A DNA stretch of 64,000 nt from an uncultured Campylobacter sp. (lineage in GTDB: Bacteria > Campylobacterota > Campylobacteria > Campylobacterales > Campylobacteraceae). Shown in pieces: positions 1-9,143 of the stretch (position 1 is the first letter of the stretch; every line of letters starts with the position of its first letter). The position numbers and the translations under genes were made by a program. The notes beneath the pieces are model-generated. The model was not told the DNA's origin. It saw nothing but the letters and a program-made list of their open reading frames with translations, and searched no databases. The stretch spans positions 124,001 through 188,000 of the forward strand of contig NZ_CALJPC010000071.1 of NCBI RefSeq assembly GCF_937981295.1, in the 5' to 3' direction.

Positions 1-235
1 GAAGCGCAAGCTCGTGGTTCGTGGGATCGGAGAGCTTAAGAAGCTTTTGCGGCGCGACGCTTAGGTGCTGATGATATGAAAAATATGGCGTTAAAATTTC
101 GCTAAAGCCGTTTTGCACGAGGATTTCGCTCGCTTTATTTTCCAGCTCGCGCTTGAGCTGCGCGCTTTTTCCGAAATACAGCCTCGAGCCGTTTGGTATC
201 TCGTGATCGAAATCGGCGCTAACGCTATCTATCAT
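1..235 (-). CDS. HisZ-like ATP phosphoribosyltransferase regulatory subunit (partial, N-terminus only)
   Basis: Only the first 78 codons lie in the window, beginning at the ATG at 235-233, which overlaps the stop of the gene at 232 (ATGA). The readable protein starts MIDSVSADFDHEIPNGSRLY and continues with a segment (FGKSAQLKRELENKA, then FSEILTPYFSYHQHL) that resembles the motif 1 helix and strand of class II HisRS-like catalytic domains, as used in HisZ, the regulatory partner of short HisG. Campylobacters carry such a gene near purA. Family assignment rests on a short fragment, so a true HisRS paralogue is the main alternative. Confidence 0.55.
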   Translation of the reverse strand, partial: MIDSVSADFDHEIPNGSRLYFGKSAQLKRELENKASEILVQNGFSEILTPYFSYHQHLSVAPQKLLKLSDPTNHELAL

Positions 236-3200
236 GCTGCCTCCAAATCGCTTATGAACTGATTTAGCCGCGTTTTAAAGCTCTGAATGAAGCTTGCCAA
301 AGCGCGGTAATCAAGCGAAAGAATATCTAAAATTTGCTTACGTATTTCTGTAGTTAGCGCAAATTTTTCGCTGCCCACGCTTTGAGTTTTATTTAAAATT
401 TCGCCGAATTTCGCTCTGAAGCTTTCAAACTCTCCGGGGCTCAGATCGCCCGCATCGGCGCGCGAAACGAAGCTTAAAGCAAGCTCTTTGTAATCAAGCG
501 CGTTTAAGAAGCTGATAAACTCATCTTTGTCGATGGCTGCGAGCTTGGGCGTATCTTTAAAGCGCGCGATGAAAGCGTCTATCTCCCTGCGATCAAGCGC
601 TTTTGCGATAAAATTTCCCTGCAGATAGTTAAATTTCAAATTGTTTAAAAGCCGCAGTGATAGCGCGTTTTCGACCCCTTGAGCACCGAGAGCAAATCCA
701 AACTCCCGCTTTAGCTTGCCCGTGATCTCCACCATCGTTCGGATAGCATTTTTTTTCTTGCCTATGTCAAGGCAGAGCTCGCGGTCGATTTTAACGATAT
801 CGAAAGGCTGGGCATTCAAGAATGGGATATTATTTTTATTTGCGCTATTAAGAGCAAATTTAATCCCAAGATCTGCATAACGCCCACGCGCAGGGGCGAA
901 TTCCTTAAAATTTCGCTCACTAAAATCGGTTATCTCAAACATCAACTCGCCTTTTGCATTAGCTCTGTCTCGCAAACTGTGAGCTACAAAATCGTAAAAT
1001 TCATCGTTTGCAAGCACGGCTAGACTCACGTTTATAGAGCAGTTTGCACCCGTTTGAGCGTTAAATTCCATCATCTTTGAAAACGCAAATTTTGAGATCG
1101 GCAACTCAAATCGCGGCTCGCTTAATATCTGCGCAAAATCCTGCGGGGCAAGAATTCCGCGCTTTCCGCGATCCCAGCGTAAAAGCAGCTCATATCCGTA
1201 AATCTGCGCGCCGCTAATGATCGGCTGATAGAGCACGAAAAACTCCCCCTCTTCGATCGCTGCAGCAATCCCTTCCTCGCTAGGTTCGTCTGCTTCGGCG
1301 CGCTCAAAGATGCAGTAGCGGTTTTTGCCGCTCGTTTTGGCGCGATACATCGCCCTATCTGCGCGCGATAAAAGTCCCGAAAAATCGATCTTTTCACTGC
1401 CGTCGTAAAACGCTGCGCCAACGCTGATGCTTGCGCTAATTTCGTTGCCTTTGAGGTTAAATTTCATCTTTGAAATCCCAAGCAGACGGTCTAATAGCAC
1501 ATGCGCGGCATCCTTACTTTGCAGATCGCCAATGATGGCGCCAAACTCATCACCGCCTAGGCGCGCTAAAATATCGCCTTTACGCAGTAGCCCGCTCATC
1601 GCTTTTGAGATCGCTTGTAAAAACATATCGCCGACCTCGTGCCCGTAGGTGTCATTGATCGCCTTAAAGCCGTCGAAATCGATGAAAAGCACAGCCATAA
1701 GCTTAGAATTTTCGCCCGAGTTTGCGGTAAATCTCTGCGCAGCCTTCATAAAATACACTCTGTTCGGAAGCCCGGTAAGCGCATCGTGATGGGCGATCTT
1801 GGCTAGCTCGCTCTCTTTTTGCTTGATCTGCGAAATTTCGGTAAACATCAAGATGAAATTTGAAGTAAGCGAGAAATCGTCCTTGATCGCGATCGCCGTA
1901 AATAGCGCGGGGAAGGTGCCACCACCTCTTTTTAGTCCGTAAATTTCATCTTTATAGGAGGTCTGTTTGCCAACTAGATTTTTTCTAATCCTCTCCATCA
2001 CGTCTGCCCCGCCCTCTGTAGGAGCGAAGAAATTTGGAATTTTGCCGATGGTTTGGCTTTCGCTATAGCCGGTGATTTCATAAAAGGCGTTATTAGCGCG
2101 CAGCACGCGACCGCTCTCATCTGTGATTAAGATCGCCTCTAGCGAGCGCGAAAACACGTTAGCGTTTAAATTTAACTCCAGCTCCGTCTGCTTGCGCGAG
2201 CTGATATCTTCGAGCGTAGTTTTTACAAGGCGAGAGCGAGAGCCGTGCTTTTCTGTGACGTAGCCTTGCATACTGATCCAAGTATAGGCATTAGCGGCGT
2301 TTCGCAGACGAAATTCGCAGCTAAAATCGCTCCTAAGCCCGGCGGTGCATTCGCGGATCATTTTATTAAAATTCTCTAAATCCGCGAAGTAAATTTCATA
2401 ACTAAACTCCCCAAAGCTCATCGCAGTGTTTAGCCTTTTGCCGCGATATTTTAAAATTTTAAAGTAATTTTTATCAAACGATAGCGTCTGCGCGTCAAGA
2501 TCGATTAAGCAGGTGCAAAAATTCCTAGTCTCGATTACGGTGCGGTAAAAGTCCAGATCCTCCCGCAAGCCGCGGATCGCTTTGACATCGTCATCAATAT
2601 TTTGAAAATAAAACGCAGCCCTGGCGGCAGATTTTTTGACGTAAATGCTTACCTCGTAGCTATAGCGAATATTATCGTTATGGCGAATTTTATAGCTTTG
2701 AGAAAAGCTTAGCTCTTCTGAAGGCATATCGGCTAAGCGGTTTAAAATTTCATTTTTAGCCTCATTCGCATCCTTTTCATCCAGCAAATCCCATAGCCTT
2801 ATCTCGCCGCTTAAAAACTGCGCCGCTTCGTAACCCCAAAGCTCTTTTATATTTTTGCTAGCATCTACGATCTTGCCCGAAGTGTAGTCAAACACGAGCG
2901 TAACGATAGGCGCGTGATTTAAATACTCATATTTTTGCTTAGTTTCATCGTAAAATCTGCGATATTTCGACGCATCCAGCACCACAAAAAGGGTTGAAAT
3001 TTTACTTCCGTCGCGGATATAAGATTTTTTAACATAAAGGTCTTTGACGCCATTTTTGGTCTCTTGGCGGGTTACGACATAGTTTTCTTTGACATAGTTT
3101 GCGCGCTGGGTTTGATAGGCGTGATCGTAAAACGAGCCTGCTTGCAGCGCGAATATATTCCGTCCTACGACGTCATCGCCGTAAAGCTCGCGTGCGCCGT

Positions 3201-4299
3201 TGCTAGCGCTTTCGATCGTGCCTGCAACGTTATCGATGCTAAGCACCGAAAGGGAGCTGTATTTTAGCGCATCTTTAAAGCTGAGGCTAAAATCGCCGTG
3301 GCGCAAATTGGACTTCAAAACCTCATCTATGGATTTAGAAATTTCTAAGACGGAGTTCAGAGGATTTAGTGCTTCTATATCGCGAATTTTGGAGTGGTAA
3401 TCCCCTTGGCGCAGAGCGTTTTGAACTGCCGCAAGCGGGATAAAAACGCGCTTTTTTAAAAACGTAAAATTTGAAATTAGAAGGATTAAATAAGCTAAAA
3501 TCGCTGCTGCTAGCGCTACGACGATAAAATCGTCCGCGCCCAAAAAATAGCCGGCTCGTTCGCGAGCCATTACGAAATTATCCCCAAATTTCGCAAGATA
3601 GGCAAAGCTTAGCCCAGATTCGTCTTCAAAGCTTACCACTTCGCCTAGGCGCGAAAAATCAAAATCCTGCCCCAATATATCGGTTACGCTGCCAGGAGCG
3701 TTAAAGAATTTGCCTTCGGCATTAAAGACCAAAATATCTCCCAGCGAGGAGAGCCTGGCAATCGGCCTAGCGGTGTTGGCAAAGCCTAGCAGATATGAAT
3801 CAGCGTTTACGCGCTTGATCAAAAAATACCGCCACGCCCCATCCATCATCATATATCGAGAGACCCACTCGCCGTCTCTTAGCTCGCCTATGATATCCGC
3901 AAGCCGTATCTCGCCTAGATCTAAAATGCGAGCATCAGATGAGAATTCTGCCAAACTCTCTTGCTCTGTATCATGCACGCGCAGATAAAAAATAGCATCA
4001 AATCTATGAGAAGATTTTACGACATTGCGGATCAAATCCGCATAAAGCTCGCTTTGCGCAGCCTCATGCCTTGCGTCCAAAGAAAGGATATTTTCTTTTA
4101 AAATCTCAAGCTCGCCAAAAAGCGACTCGTCGGTATTTTTAAGTAAAGTAATCGCTGTGCGCGTCCGCAAATCAAGCTGCGTAGCGATCCTAGTGCGCAA
4201 AAAGCTAATCTCGCAAACTACTACAAGCGTAAGCAGCGCAGCACCTAGAATCAAGGCGGCGTTAAATCTTTCGGTAACGAAGTCTTTTTTATTTTTCAT
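232..4299 (-). CDS. Membrane PAS-GGDEF-EAL protein (diguanylate cyclase with degenerate EAL domain)
   Basis: About 1355 residues. A membrane helix near residues 10-33 and a second near 255-280 flank a ~220-residue periplasmic sensor region; several PAS-type modules follow in the cytoplasm. The GGDEF domain begins with DALTGLPNR near 840 and has an intact GGDEF motif near 913, with an RxxD inhibition site (RKGD) five residues before it, so it is likely an active, feedback-inhibited c-di-GMP synthase. The EAL domain (~1010-1230) reads ELL instead of EAL, has LNSANK where DDFGTG belongs, and GAQGVE where AEGVE belongs, so phosphodiesterase activity is doubtful. A ~120-residue helical tail follows. 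The ATG at 4299 has GGA upstream and is preferred to the TTG at 4311. Confidence 0.9.
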   Translation of the reverse strand: MKNKKDFVTERFNAALILGAALLTLVVVCEISFLRTRIATQLDLRTRTAITLLKNTDESLFGELEILKENILSLDARHEAAQSELYADLIRNVVKSSHRFDAIFYLRVHDTEQESLAEFSSDARILDLGEIRLADIIGELRDGEWVSRYMMMDGAWRYFLIKRVNADSYLLGFANTARPIARLSSLGDILVFNAEGKFFNAPGSVTDILGQDFDFSRLGEVVSFEDESGLSFAYLAKFGDNFVMARERAGYFLGADDFIVVALAAAILAYLILLISNFTFLKKRVFIPLAAVQNALRQGDYHSKIRDIEALNPLNSVLEISKSIDEVLKSNLRHGDFSLSFKDALKYSSLSVLSIDNVAGTIESASNGARELYGDDVVGRNIFALQAGSFYDHAYQTQRANYVKENYVVTRQETKNGVKDLYVKKSYIRDGSKISTLFVVLDASKYRRFYDETKQKYEYLNHAPIVTLVFDYTSGKIVDASKNIKELWGYEAAQFLSGEIRLWDLLDEKDANEAKNEILNRLADMPSEELSFSQSYKIRHNDNIRYSYEVSIYVKKSAARAAFYFQNIDDDVKAIRGLREDLDFYRTVIETRNFCTCLIDLDAQTLSFDKNYFKILKYRGKRLNTAMSFGEFSYEIYFADLENFNKMIRECTAGLRSDFSCEFRLRNAANAYTWISMQGYVTEKHGSRSRLVKTTLEDISSRKQTELELNLNANVFSRSLEAILITDESGRVLRANNAFYEITGYSESQTIGKIPNFFAPTEGGADVMERIRKNLVGKQTSYKDEIYGLKRGGGTFPALFTAIAIKDDFSLTSNFILMFTEISQIKQKESELAKIAHHDALTGLPNRVYFMKAAQRFTANSGENSKLMAVLFIDFDGFKAINDTYGHEVGDMFLQAISKAMSGLLRKGDILARLGGDEFGAIIGDLQSKDAAHVLLDRLLGISKMKFNLKGNEISASISVGAAFYDGSEKIDFSGLLSRADRAMYRAKTSGKNRYCIFERAEADEPSEEGIAAAIEEGEFFVLYQPIISGAQIYGYELLLRWDRGKRGILAPQDFAQILSEPRFELPISKFAFSKMMEFNAQTGANCSINVSLAVLANDEFYDFVAHSLRDRANAKGELMFEITDFSERNFKEFAPARGRYADLGIKFALNSANKNNIPFLNAQPFDIVKIDRELCLDIGKKKNAIRTMVEITGKLKREFGFALGAQGVENALSLRLLNNLKFNYLQGNFIAKALDRREIDAFIARFKDTPKLAAIDKDEFISFLNALDYKELALSFVSRADAGDLSPGEFESFRAKFGEILNKTQSVGSEKFALTTEIRKQILDILSLDYRALASFIQSFKTRLNQFISDLEAA

Positions 4300-4350
4300 G
4301 CCAAATTCCAAATTTTGAAGGATTTTAGCAAATTTCGTTTTAAAGCCGAT

Positions 4351-5040
4351 TTAAGCTTGTATTTTTGCGCTTTTTGCGCCCAAAAAATGCATAATCAAAA
4401 GCACCGCGAAGCTAAAGAGTAGCATCAGCGCCGAATACGCGTGAGCCTGCGCAAAATCGAGCGTCTCGGTCGCTTCGTAGATCGCGATGGAAGCGACCTT
4501 GGTCTGCTCGCTCACGCTGCCGCCGATCATCAGCACGACGCCGAACTCGCCCATTGTGTGCGCAAAGCAGATCACCAAGGCGCTAAGCAGGGAGTGGCGT
4601 ATCGCGGGTAACGCGACGCGAAAAAGCTTGGAAAAATAGCCCTTGCCGAGCGAATCGCACGCCCAAAAAAGCGAGCGAGGAAGCGAGCGAAAGCCCGAAA
4701 CCAGCGGCGAAAACATGAATGGCAGCGAGTAGATACAGCTCGCGATCACTAGCCCGCTGAAATTAAATACGAGCCGAAACCCGAAGTATCTGTCAAAAAA
4801 CTCCCCCAGCACCGAATACGGCGATAGCAAAACAAGCAGGTAAAACCCTAGCACCGAAGGCGGCAGCACGAGCGGAAGCGAGATGATCGATTCGATCACG
4901 CTTTTGCCGCGGAAATTTTTTCTCGCCATAAAAAACGCAAGCGGCACGCAGATGATAAACAAAGCGAGCGTCGTCAAGCTGGCAAGCTTTAATGAAACGA
5001 GAAACGGCGTGTAATCGAGCCCCTTTAGAATTTCAAACAT
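4351..5040 (-). CDS. modB: Molybdate ABC transporter permease ModB
   Basis: A 229-residue inner-membrane protein with five to six hydrophobic helices, normal ModB length. It carries the EAA-type loop that contacts the ATPase (ACDSLGKGYFSKLFRVALP, near residues 128-146) and the ModB-typical AHTMGEFGVVLMIGG stretch. It would form the membrane channel with ModC and receive molybdate from ModA. A ribosome site (GGAGG, in tcctcc at 5042-5047) lies just before the ATG. It is separated from modC by about 1 kb without genes, which is unusual for this operon; in C. jejuni modB precedes modC directly (from memory). Confidence 0.92.
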   Translation of the reverse strand: MFEILKGLDYTPFLVSLKLASLTTLALFIICVPLAFFMARKNFRGKSVIESIISLPLVLPPSVLGFYLLVLLSPYSVLGEFFDRYFGFRLVFNFSGLVIASCIYSLPFMFSPLVSGFRSLPRSLFWACDSLGKGYFSKLFRVALPAIRHSLLSALVICFAHTMGEFGVVLMIGGSVSEQTKVASIAIYEATETLDFAQAHAYSALMLLFSFAVLLIMHFLGAKSAKIQA

Positions 5041-6074
5041 TTATCCTCCGAGCCGAGCCGCTGGGCCCAAACTATAAAATCTTAAAAGCCTAGCCCTACT
5101 TTAAAATTTAGAGGCAAAGCCAGATAGAATTTACGCAAACCTCATAGCCATAAGGTCTTGCAAAATAAAATTTTGAAAAATTCTGCGCAGACCTAGCTGC
5201 GCAAGAGCTTTAGCAAAATGAAATTTTAAAAATTTCGCGCAAGCTAAACTGGGCGGAATTTTATAAAAGTGCTTGGCTAATAAATTTCTTCAAGCGTGCA
5301 AATTCCGTCAGGCATTTAAGCTCTACCCAAGCTGGTAAATTTTTAAGACCACGAATTTTGCTGAGCTAAATTTCAAAAAGCTTAGCTCAGCTTTAAAACT
5401 TGAGCGGGCAGGATTTATCTGAGCGCAAATTTCACGCGAGATAGGCTAAACGACGCCCTCCGAACGACCTAGCGAAATTTCATTGAGCCCGACAAGACGA
5501 AATTAAAATTTCGCATAAACCTAAAAGACCCGGTTAATGAAACCTTGCCACAGCTTATTAGGCGAGTTTAACACTCAAGCTTCGAGCCGTTAAAGCTTTT
5601 AAAATTTCAAAGCCACAAAATCCAGGTAAAATTCTAAATCTGAAAATTTTAAATTTGCGCGAAGCTTCACATTAAATTTTTTACCAAGATCGCATGATAG
5701 AATTCGCGCAACTCCTGACAAAAAAGTAAGCTAAAAGCCGCCAAATTTAAAAATAAACCCACCACGCCAATTAATAAATTCAAAGAAGGAATTTAACGGC
5801 GCCTGTCTGCGCAAAATCTAAAATTTAAAGCTTAATTCCCACACGCTATCTAGGATCGCATTGCAATTTTGCTCTAGTCTGCGTTTAAATTTTGTGTTTC
5901 ATGAAAATCTAAGCGCGATGCGAATGAAATTTTAAAATCTCACCGTATTTTGCGGGCAAATCTAGCTAAAATTTCGCAAAATCCCTCGTCTAAATTCCAT
6001 AAAAGCCTGTATTTAAATCTCTAATCTAGTTGAAATTTCTCACCCAGGCACGCCCAAAAAGTTTGCCTATAAGT
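5041..6074. other. 1-kb gene-free gap inside the mod cluster
   Basis: No open frame of useful length on either strand. The DNA is dominated by AAATTT/AAAATTT words separated by short GC-containing spacers, the same texture as other gaps in this window (18677-19193, 53389-53841). No clear hairpin terminator, tRNA or recognisable gene remnant was seen. The only regulatory expectation is that it must hold either transcription read-through from modC or a private promoter for modB. It could be a decayed gene or expanded intergenic sequence; the sequence does not decide. Confidence 0.6.
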
Positions 6075-6923
6075 TTAAATTTTACGCAGAGTGATATTAA
6101 AGGCTTTGGCACCCGCTTTGACCTCATCGCCTACTTGCAAGCCATCGGCTTCTGCATTGCTTAGCACCACTTCGCACAGCTGGCTGCCGATCGCTACGAC
6201 AGCCACTTTGACCCCGTCGCGTGCTTGTAAATCGACAATCTTGCCCGCGAAAGAAAACTTCTGCGAGCCGCTAGTTTTAAGGAAAATTTCCTCCGGCGTA
6301 CCGGTGCGGACTATCCTGCCGTCCTTCATCTCATAAACCCGCTTGCAAAGCCTATAAATCTCACTCACATCGTGGCTTACCAAAATCACGGTCTGATGAA
6401 ACTGCTCGTGGATTTTTAGCAGATACTCTTGGATTTTTTCGCGCATCGTAAAATCAAGCGCCGAAAGCGGCTCGTCAAGTAGCAAAATTTCAGGCTCTTG
6501 CATCAGTGCGCGAGCAAGTGCCACGCGCTGCTTCTGTCCGCCGCTAAGACCCTCTACGCCAGATTTTGCAAACTCGCTAAGCTCTAAAATTTCAAGCAAC
6601 ATCGCAACTTTTTGCGGATCGTTTCTGGCAAAAAGTAGATTGCCCGTCACACTCATATTCTCAAAAAGTGCGTAGTCTTGAAACAAAAAGCCGATCCTGC
6701 GCTTGCCCGCACTTAAGAATTCATTGCCTTCTTGTAGCACGCGATCGCCGTCTTTTATGCTACCACTATCTGCGCGCAAAAATCCCGCTAAAATGCGCAG
6801 CAGTGTAGTCTTACCGCTGCCGCTGCGCCCATATAGGCACACAAACGAGCCTTTGTTAATCTCTAAGCGAGCATCAATCGAGAAATCATCACTGATTTTT
6901 TTCTTACAATCAATCGTTATCAT
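6075..6923 (-). CDS. modC: Molybdate ABC transporter ATP-binding protein ModC
   Basis: 282 residues. Walker A GRSGSGKTT at 32-40, Q-loop FLFQDY near 79-84, ABC signature LSGGQ at 126-130, Walker B ILLLDEP at 146-152 and the switch histidine in LVSHD. The C-terminal ~65 residues form a TOBE/Mop-type domain, which in ModC binds oxyanion and regulates transport, so this is a molybdate (or tungstate) importer ATPase rather than a generic one. The start overlaps the end of the upstream TOBE gene by 14 bases, implying coupled translation. ATP hydrolysis at the cytoplasmic face would drive uptake through ModB. Confidence 0.93.
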   Translation of the reverse strand: MITIDCKKKISDDFSIDARLEINKGSFVCLYGRSGSGKTTLLRILAGFLRADSGSIKDGDRVLQEGNEFLSAGKRRIGFLFQDYALFENMSVTGNLLFARNDPQKVAMLLEILELSEFAKSGVEGLSGGQKQRVALARALMQEPEILLLDEPLSALDFTMREKIQEYLLKIHEQFHQTVILVSHDVSEIYRLCKRVYEMKDGRIVRTGTPEEIFLKTSGSQKFSFAGKIVDLQARDGVKVAVVAIGSQLCEVVLSNAEADGLQVGDEVKAGAKAFNITLRKI

Positions 6924-7302
6924 ATTTTTCTATATATATCGCAGTGGCGCTAACGTATGCGAAAACCTCGTCGCCCTCGCGTAAAGCAAGCTCCTGCGCA
7001 GAATGCGCGCTAATGAGCACATCAAAGCTTATCTTGCCTTCAAACCTGAGCGTGCATAGAATTTCACCTAAGCTTAGGCTCATAATCTTGCCGTGAATTT
7101 CATTTTCGCTAGATACACCACTTAGGGTTTCGCGAGATAAAAGCACATCGGTGCTTTTAAAGCCCACGTAAACTTCGCTACCCACCTTAAGCTCGCTACT
7201 TAGCTGCAGAAATACGCCACGTAGCTTGATGCCGCCCGCGATAAATCCTACAGAATGGATGCCGTCTTTTTGTAAAATTTCGTTGATTCTCGCTCTAATC
7301 AT
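6910..7302 (-). CDS. TOBE/molbindin-domain protein of the mod operon
   Basis: 130 residues holding two TOBE/Mop-like halves (about 1-62 and 66-128), each with the pattern of hydrophobic strands and a GD/GS turn (LKVGSEVYVGF; LREGDEVFAYV). It is small, soluble and lacks a DNA-binding domain, so a molybdate-binding storage or sensing role is inferred. A similar gene sits in the C. jejuni mod locus (Cj0302c, from memory). The start overlaps the modA stop (TAATG) and the end overlaps modC, so it is translated as part of the operon. Confidence 0.85.
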   Translation of the reverse strand: MIRARINEILQKDGIHSVGFIAGGIKLRGVFLQLSSELKVGSEVYVGFKSTDVLLSRETLSGVSSENEIHGKIMSLSLGEILCTLRFEGKISFDVLISAHSAQELALREGDEVFAYVSATAIYIEKYDND

Positions 7303-8069
7303 TAAAACTCGTATCCGTATTTAGCAAAGATCTCTTTGCCCTTATCGCTTAGGATAAAATCATAAAACGCCTTGGCTTCGGCGTTGTCTTTAGCGCGGTT
7401 TAGCACGACCATGCCTTGAGCTATCGGCTCGTAGAGGCTGGTGTCGACCAAGACGAAATTTTCGCCCTGCTTGCAAGGCTTGCCGTTGCAGCCGTCCTTT
7501 GCCATCTTAGGCGCATACATCGCACTAGCCGCGATAAAGCCGACGTCGGAAGCTTTAAGCGCTTGCGAAAGAGCCTCGCCGATCGATTTTGCTTCTACGA
7601 TTTTGCCTTTAATCTCATCGTAAACTCCCGCTTTTTGGAAGGCCTGTACGCTTGCGGTGCCGTAAGGAGCGGTCTTTGGATTTGCTATCGAAATCGTTTT
7701 TACGCTAGGGTCTTTTAAAGCTTCAAGCCCCTTGCTAAGATCTACGCCGCGCACGCTAAACATCGCCACTTTGCCTTTGGCGTAAGTTTTGGCAGGCGCC
7801 GTCGCAAAGCCCTCTTTATGCAGATCGTCTGCAAATTTCATATCCGCCGCCATAAAAATATCAAACGGCGCGCCGTTTTTGATCTGCGTACTAAGCGCTC
7901 CGCTCGCACCCAAGCTCACATTTAGCGTAGTTTGCGGATGTAGCTTGGCAAATTCCGCCTTGATCTCGTCAAACGCATACGTCGTGTTCGCAGCGGCTGC
8001 TACGCTAACCTCGCCTGCGCTAAGCGCGGCTGCGGTTAAAATTCCTAAAAGCACCGCTTTCAACTTCAT
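7302..8069 (-). CDS. modA: Molybdate-binding periplasmic protein ModA
   Basis: 255 residues, normal ModA length, with a Sec signal peptide at about 1-19 (MKLKAVLLGILTAAALSAG). The mature part has the family signatures VAAAANTTYAFDEI, SLGASGALSTQIKNGAPFDIFMAAD (the anion-binding serine and the ADxxF region) and GFIAASAMY. It captures molybdate or tungstate in the periplasm for ModB/ModC. AAAGG lies before the ATG at 8069. A cysteine pair (DGCNGKPCKQ, near 193-199) sits in a surface insertion, a small departure from enterobacterial ModA. Confidence 0.94.
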   Translation of the reverse strand: MKLKAVLLGILTAAALSAGEVSVAAAANTTYAFDEIKAEFAKLHPQTTLNVSLGASGALSTQIKNGAPFDIFMAADMKFADDLHKEGFATAPAKTYAKGKVAMFSVRGVDLSKGLEALKDPSVKTISIANPKTAPYGTASVQAFQKAGVYDEIKGKIVEAKSIGEALSQALKASDVGFIAASAMYAPKMAKDGCNGKPCKQGENFVLVDTSLYEPIAQGMVVLNRAKDNAEAKAFYDFILSDKGKEIFAKYGYEF

Positions 8070-8170
8070 TTTATGCCTTTCTTTTCGGCTCTCACCGAGA
8101 ATTGAATTGTATCTAAAATTTTAAATTTACGCCTTAAATTTTAAAATTTTGCGCACCCAATTTCACCCTA

Positions 8171-8959
8171 TTACGCGCCAATAATGATCTCGCTAGGCTC
8201 GATGATCGCCGTTACCTCATCTCCTACTCCCAGAGCCATCGCGGTGGCAGATTCTCGCGTGATGATCGCGGTGATATTTTGGTGCGAGCTTGTGTCTAGA
8301 CAGATCTCTGCGTTTACCGCGCCGATTTTGACCTCGCTAATCGTGCCTTTGATTTGATTCGCCGTACTAAGTTTTAGCTTCTCCGAGGCTTCTTTAGCGA
8401 TGATGACACTTGGAGCCTTAAATAAAAACAGCACATCCTTGCCCACCTTTAGCCCTAAATTTTTTTCGCTCTCTACGGTTACTGTCGCACATAAAATTTC
8501 GCTACCTGCGAGTTTAGCCGTGATTTGAGAATTTACAGCGCCTGTTTGAACATCCGTAATCTCAACGCTTAGCTGATTGCGCGCAGAAAGCTTCATGCCG
8601 ATCTTCTCTAAGCTTAAAAGGCTCTCTTCGGTGATCTCGTCAAGCTTTAAAATTTCACTCAAAAACGTCTCGCCCGCGTGGCTGATAGCATCATAGGCGC
8701 GAATCAGCTTGTGAGCGTAAGGGGTAAGCTCGGAGCCGCTATTTTTCTTGGTGCCTTGAGTGCGGACGATGAGGGGTTTTTTGCTCGCGTTGTTGATTAA
8801 ATTTAGCGCGTCCCAGCCGTTTTTATACGACACTCCTACGATCTCTGCGGCCTTTGTAATACTTTTAGTCTCATCTACGGCCTTAAGCAGCTTAATGTGC
8901 TTGGCTAAAAGCGATGCTTTGTTGCCAAGCAGGAATTCCAAAGCAAATTTTGCATCCAT
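8171..8959 (-). CDS. modE: Molybdate-responsive transcriptional regulator ModE
   Basis: 262 residues from the ATG at 8959, which has AAAGG six bases upstream; the ATG at 8965 touches the ribosome site and is less likely. An N-terminal LysR-type winged helix (SITKAAEIVGVSYKNGWDAL, about residues 33-52) is followed by two Mop/TOBE repeats at about 125-190 and 195-260, the classic ModE layout. When loaded with molybdate it normally represses the transporter operon. It is the first gene of the cluster, and a perfect inverted repeat resembling a ModE site lies just upstream (8996-9015), so autoregulation with modA is likely. Confidence 0.92.
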   Translation of the reverse strand: MDAKFALEFLLGNKASLLAKHIKLLKAVDETKSITKAAEIVGVSYKNGWDALNLINNASKKPLIVRTQGTKKNSGSELTPYAHKLIRAYDAISHAGETFLSEILKLDEITEESLLSLEKIGMKLSARNQLSVEITDVQTGAVNSQITAKLAGSEILCATVTVESEKNLGLKVGKDVLFLFKAPSVIIAKEASEKLKLSTANQIKGTISEVKIGAVNAEICLDTSSHQNITAIITRESATAMALGVGDEVTAIIEPSEIIIGA

Positions 8960-8995
8960 TTTCATCCTTTCTTATTTACTTTCACGTGATTTTAT

Positions 8996-9015
8996 AATAT
9001 ATCCTCTGATATATT
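8996..9015. promoter_or_regulatory. Candidate ModE operator overlapping the mod promoter
   Basis: AATATAT-CCTCTG-ATATATT is a perfect inverted repeat with 7-base arms and a 6-base spacer, 37 bases before the modE start. The TATATA-type half-sites with about 6 bases between them resemble the known ModE operator of E. coli. On the minus strand the repeat runs into TATTATAAAAT, a plausible -10 element, so a bound dimer would block transcription of modE-modA. Seen directly: the palindrome. Inferred: that ModE binds it. Confidence 0.55.
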
Positions 9016-9082
9016 TCTTAAAGAGCCGCAGGCTTTATTTTGCGCTATAAAGAGGGAAATTCTATATGAAATTTTACCTTTA

Positions 9083-9111
9083 TTGACAAAATTTCTTTAA
9101 ACTTGTAAAAT
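9083..9111 (+). promoter_or_regulatory. Sigma70 promoter of the mlaA operon
   Basis: TTGACA at 9083-9088 and TAAAAT at 9106-9111, 17 bases apart, giving a start near 9118 and a short leader before the mlaA TTG at 9144. It is unusual for a campylobacter, where -35 boxes are often weak, and suggests constitutive expression. Confidence 0.65.
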
Positions 9112-9143
9112 CGCCACTTTGATTTATAAGGAAGGTTTGCAAT

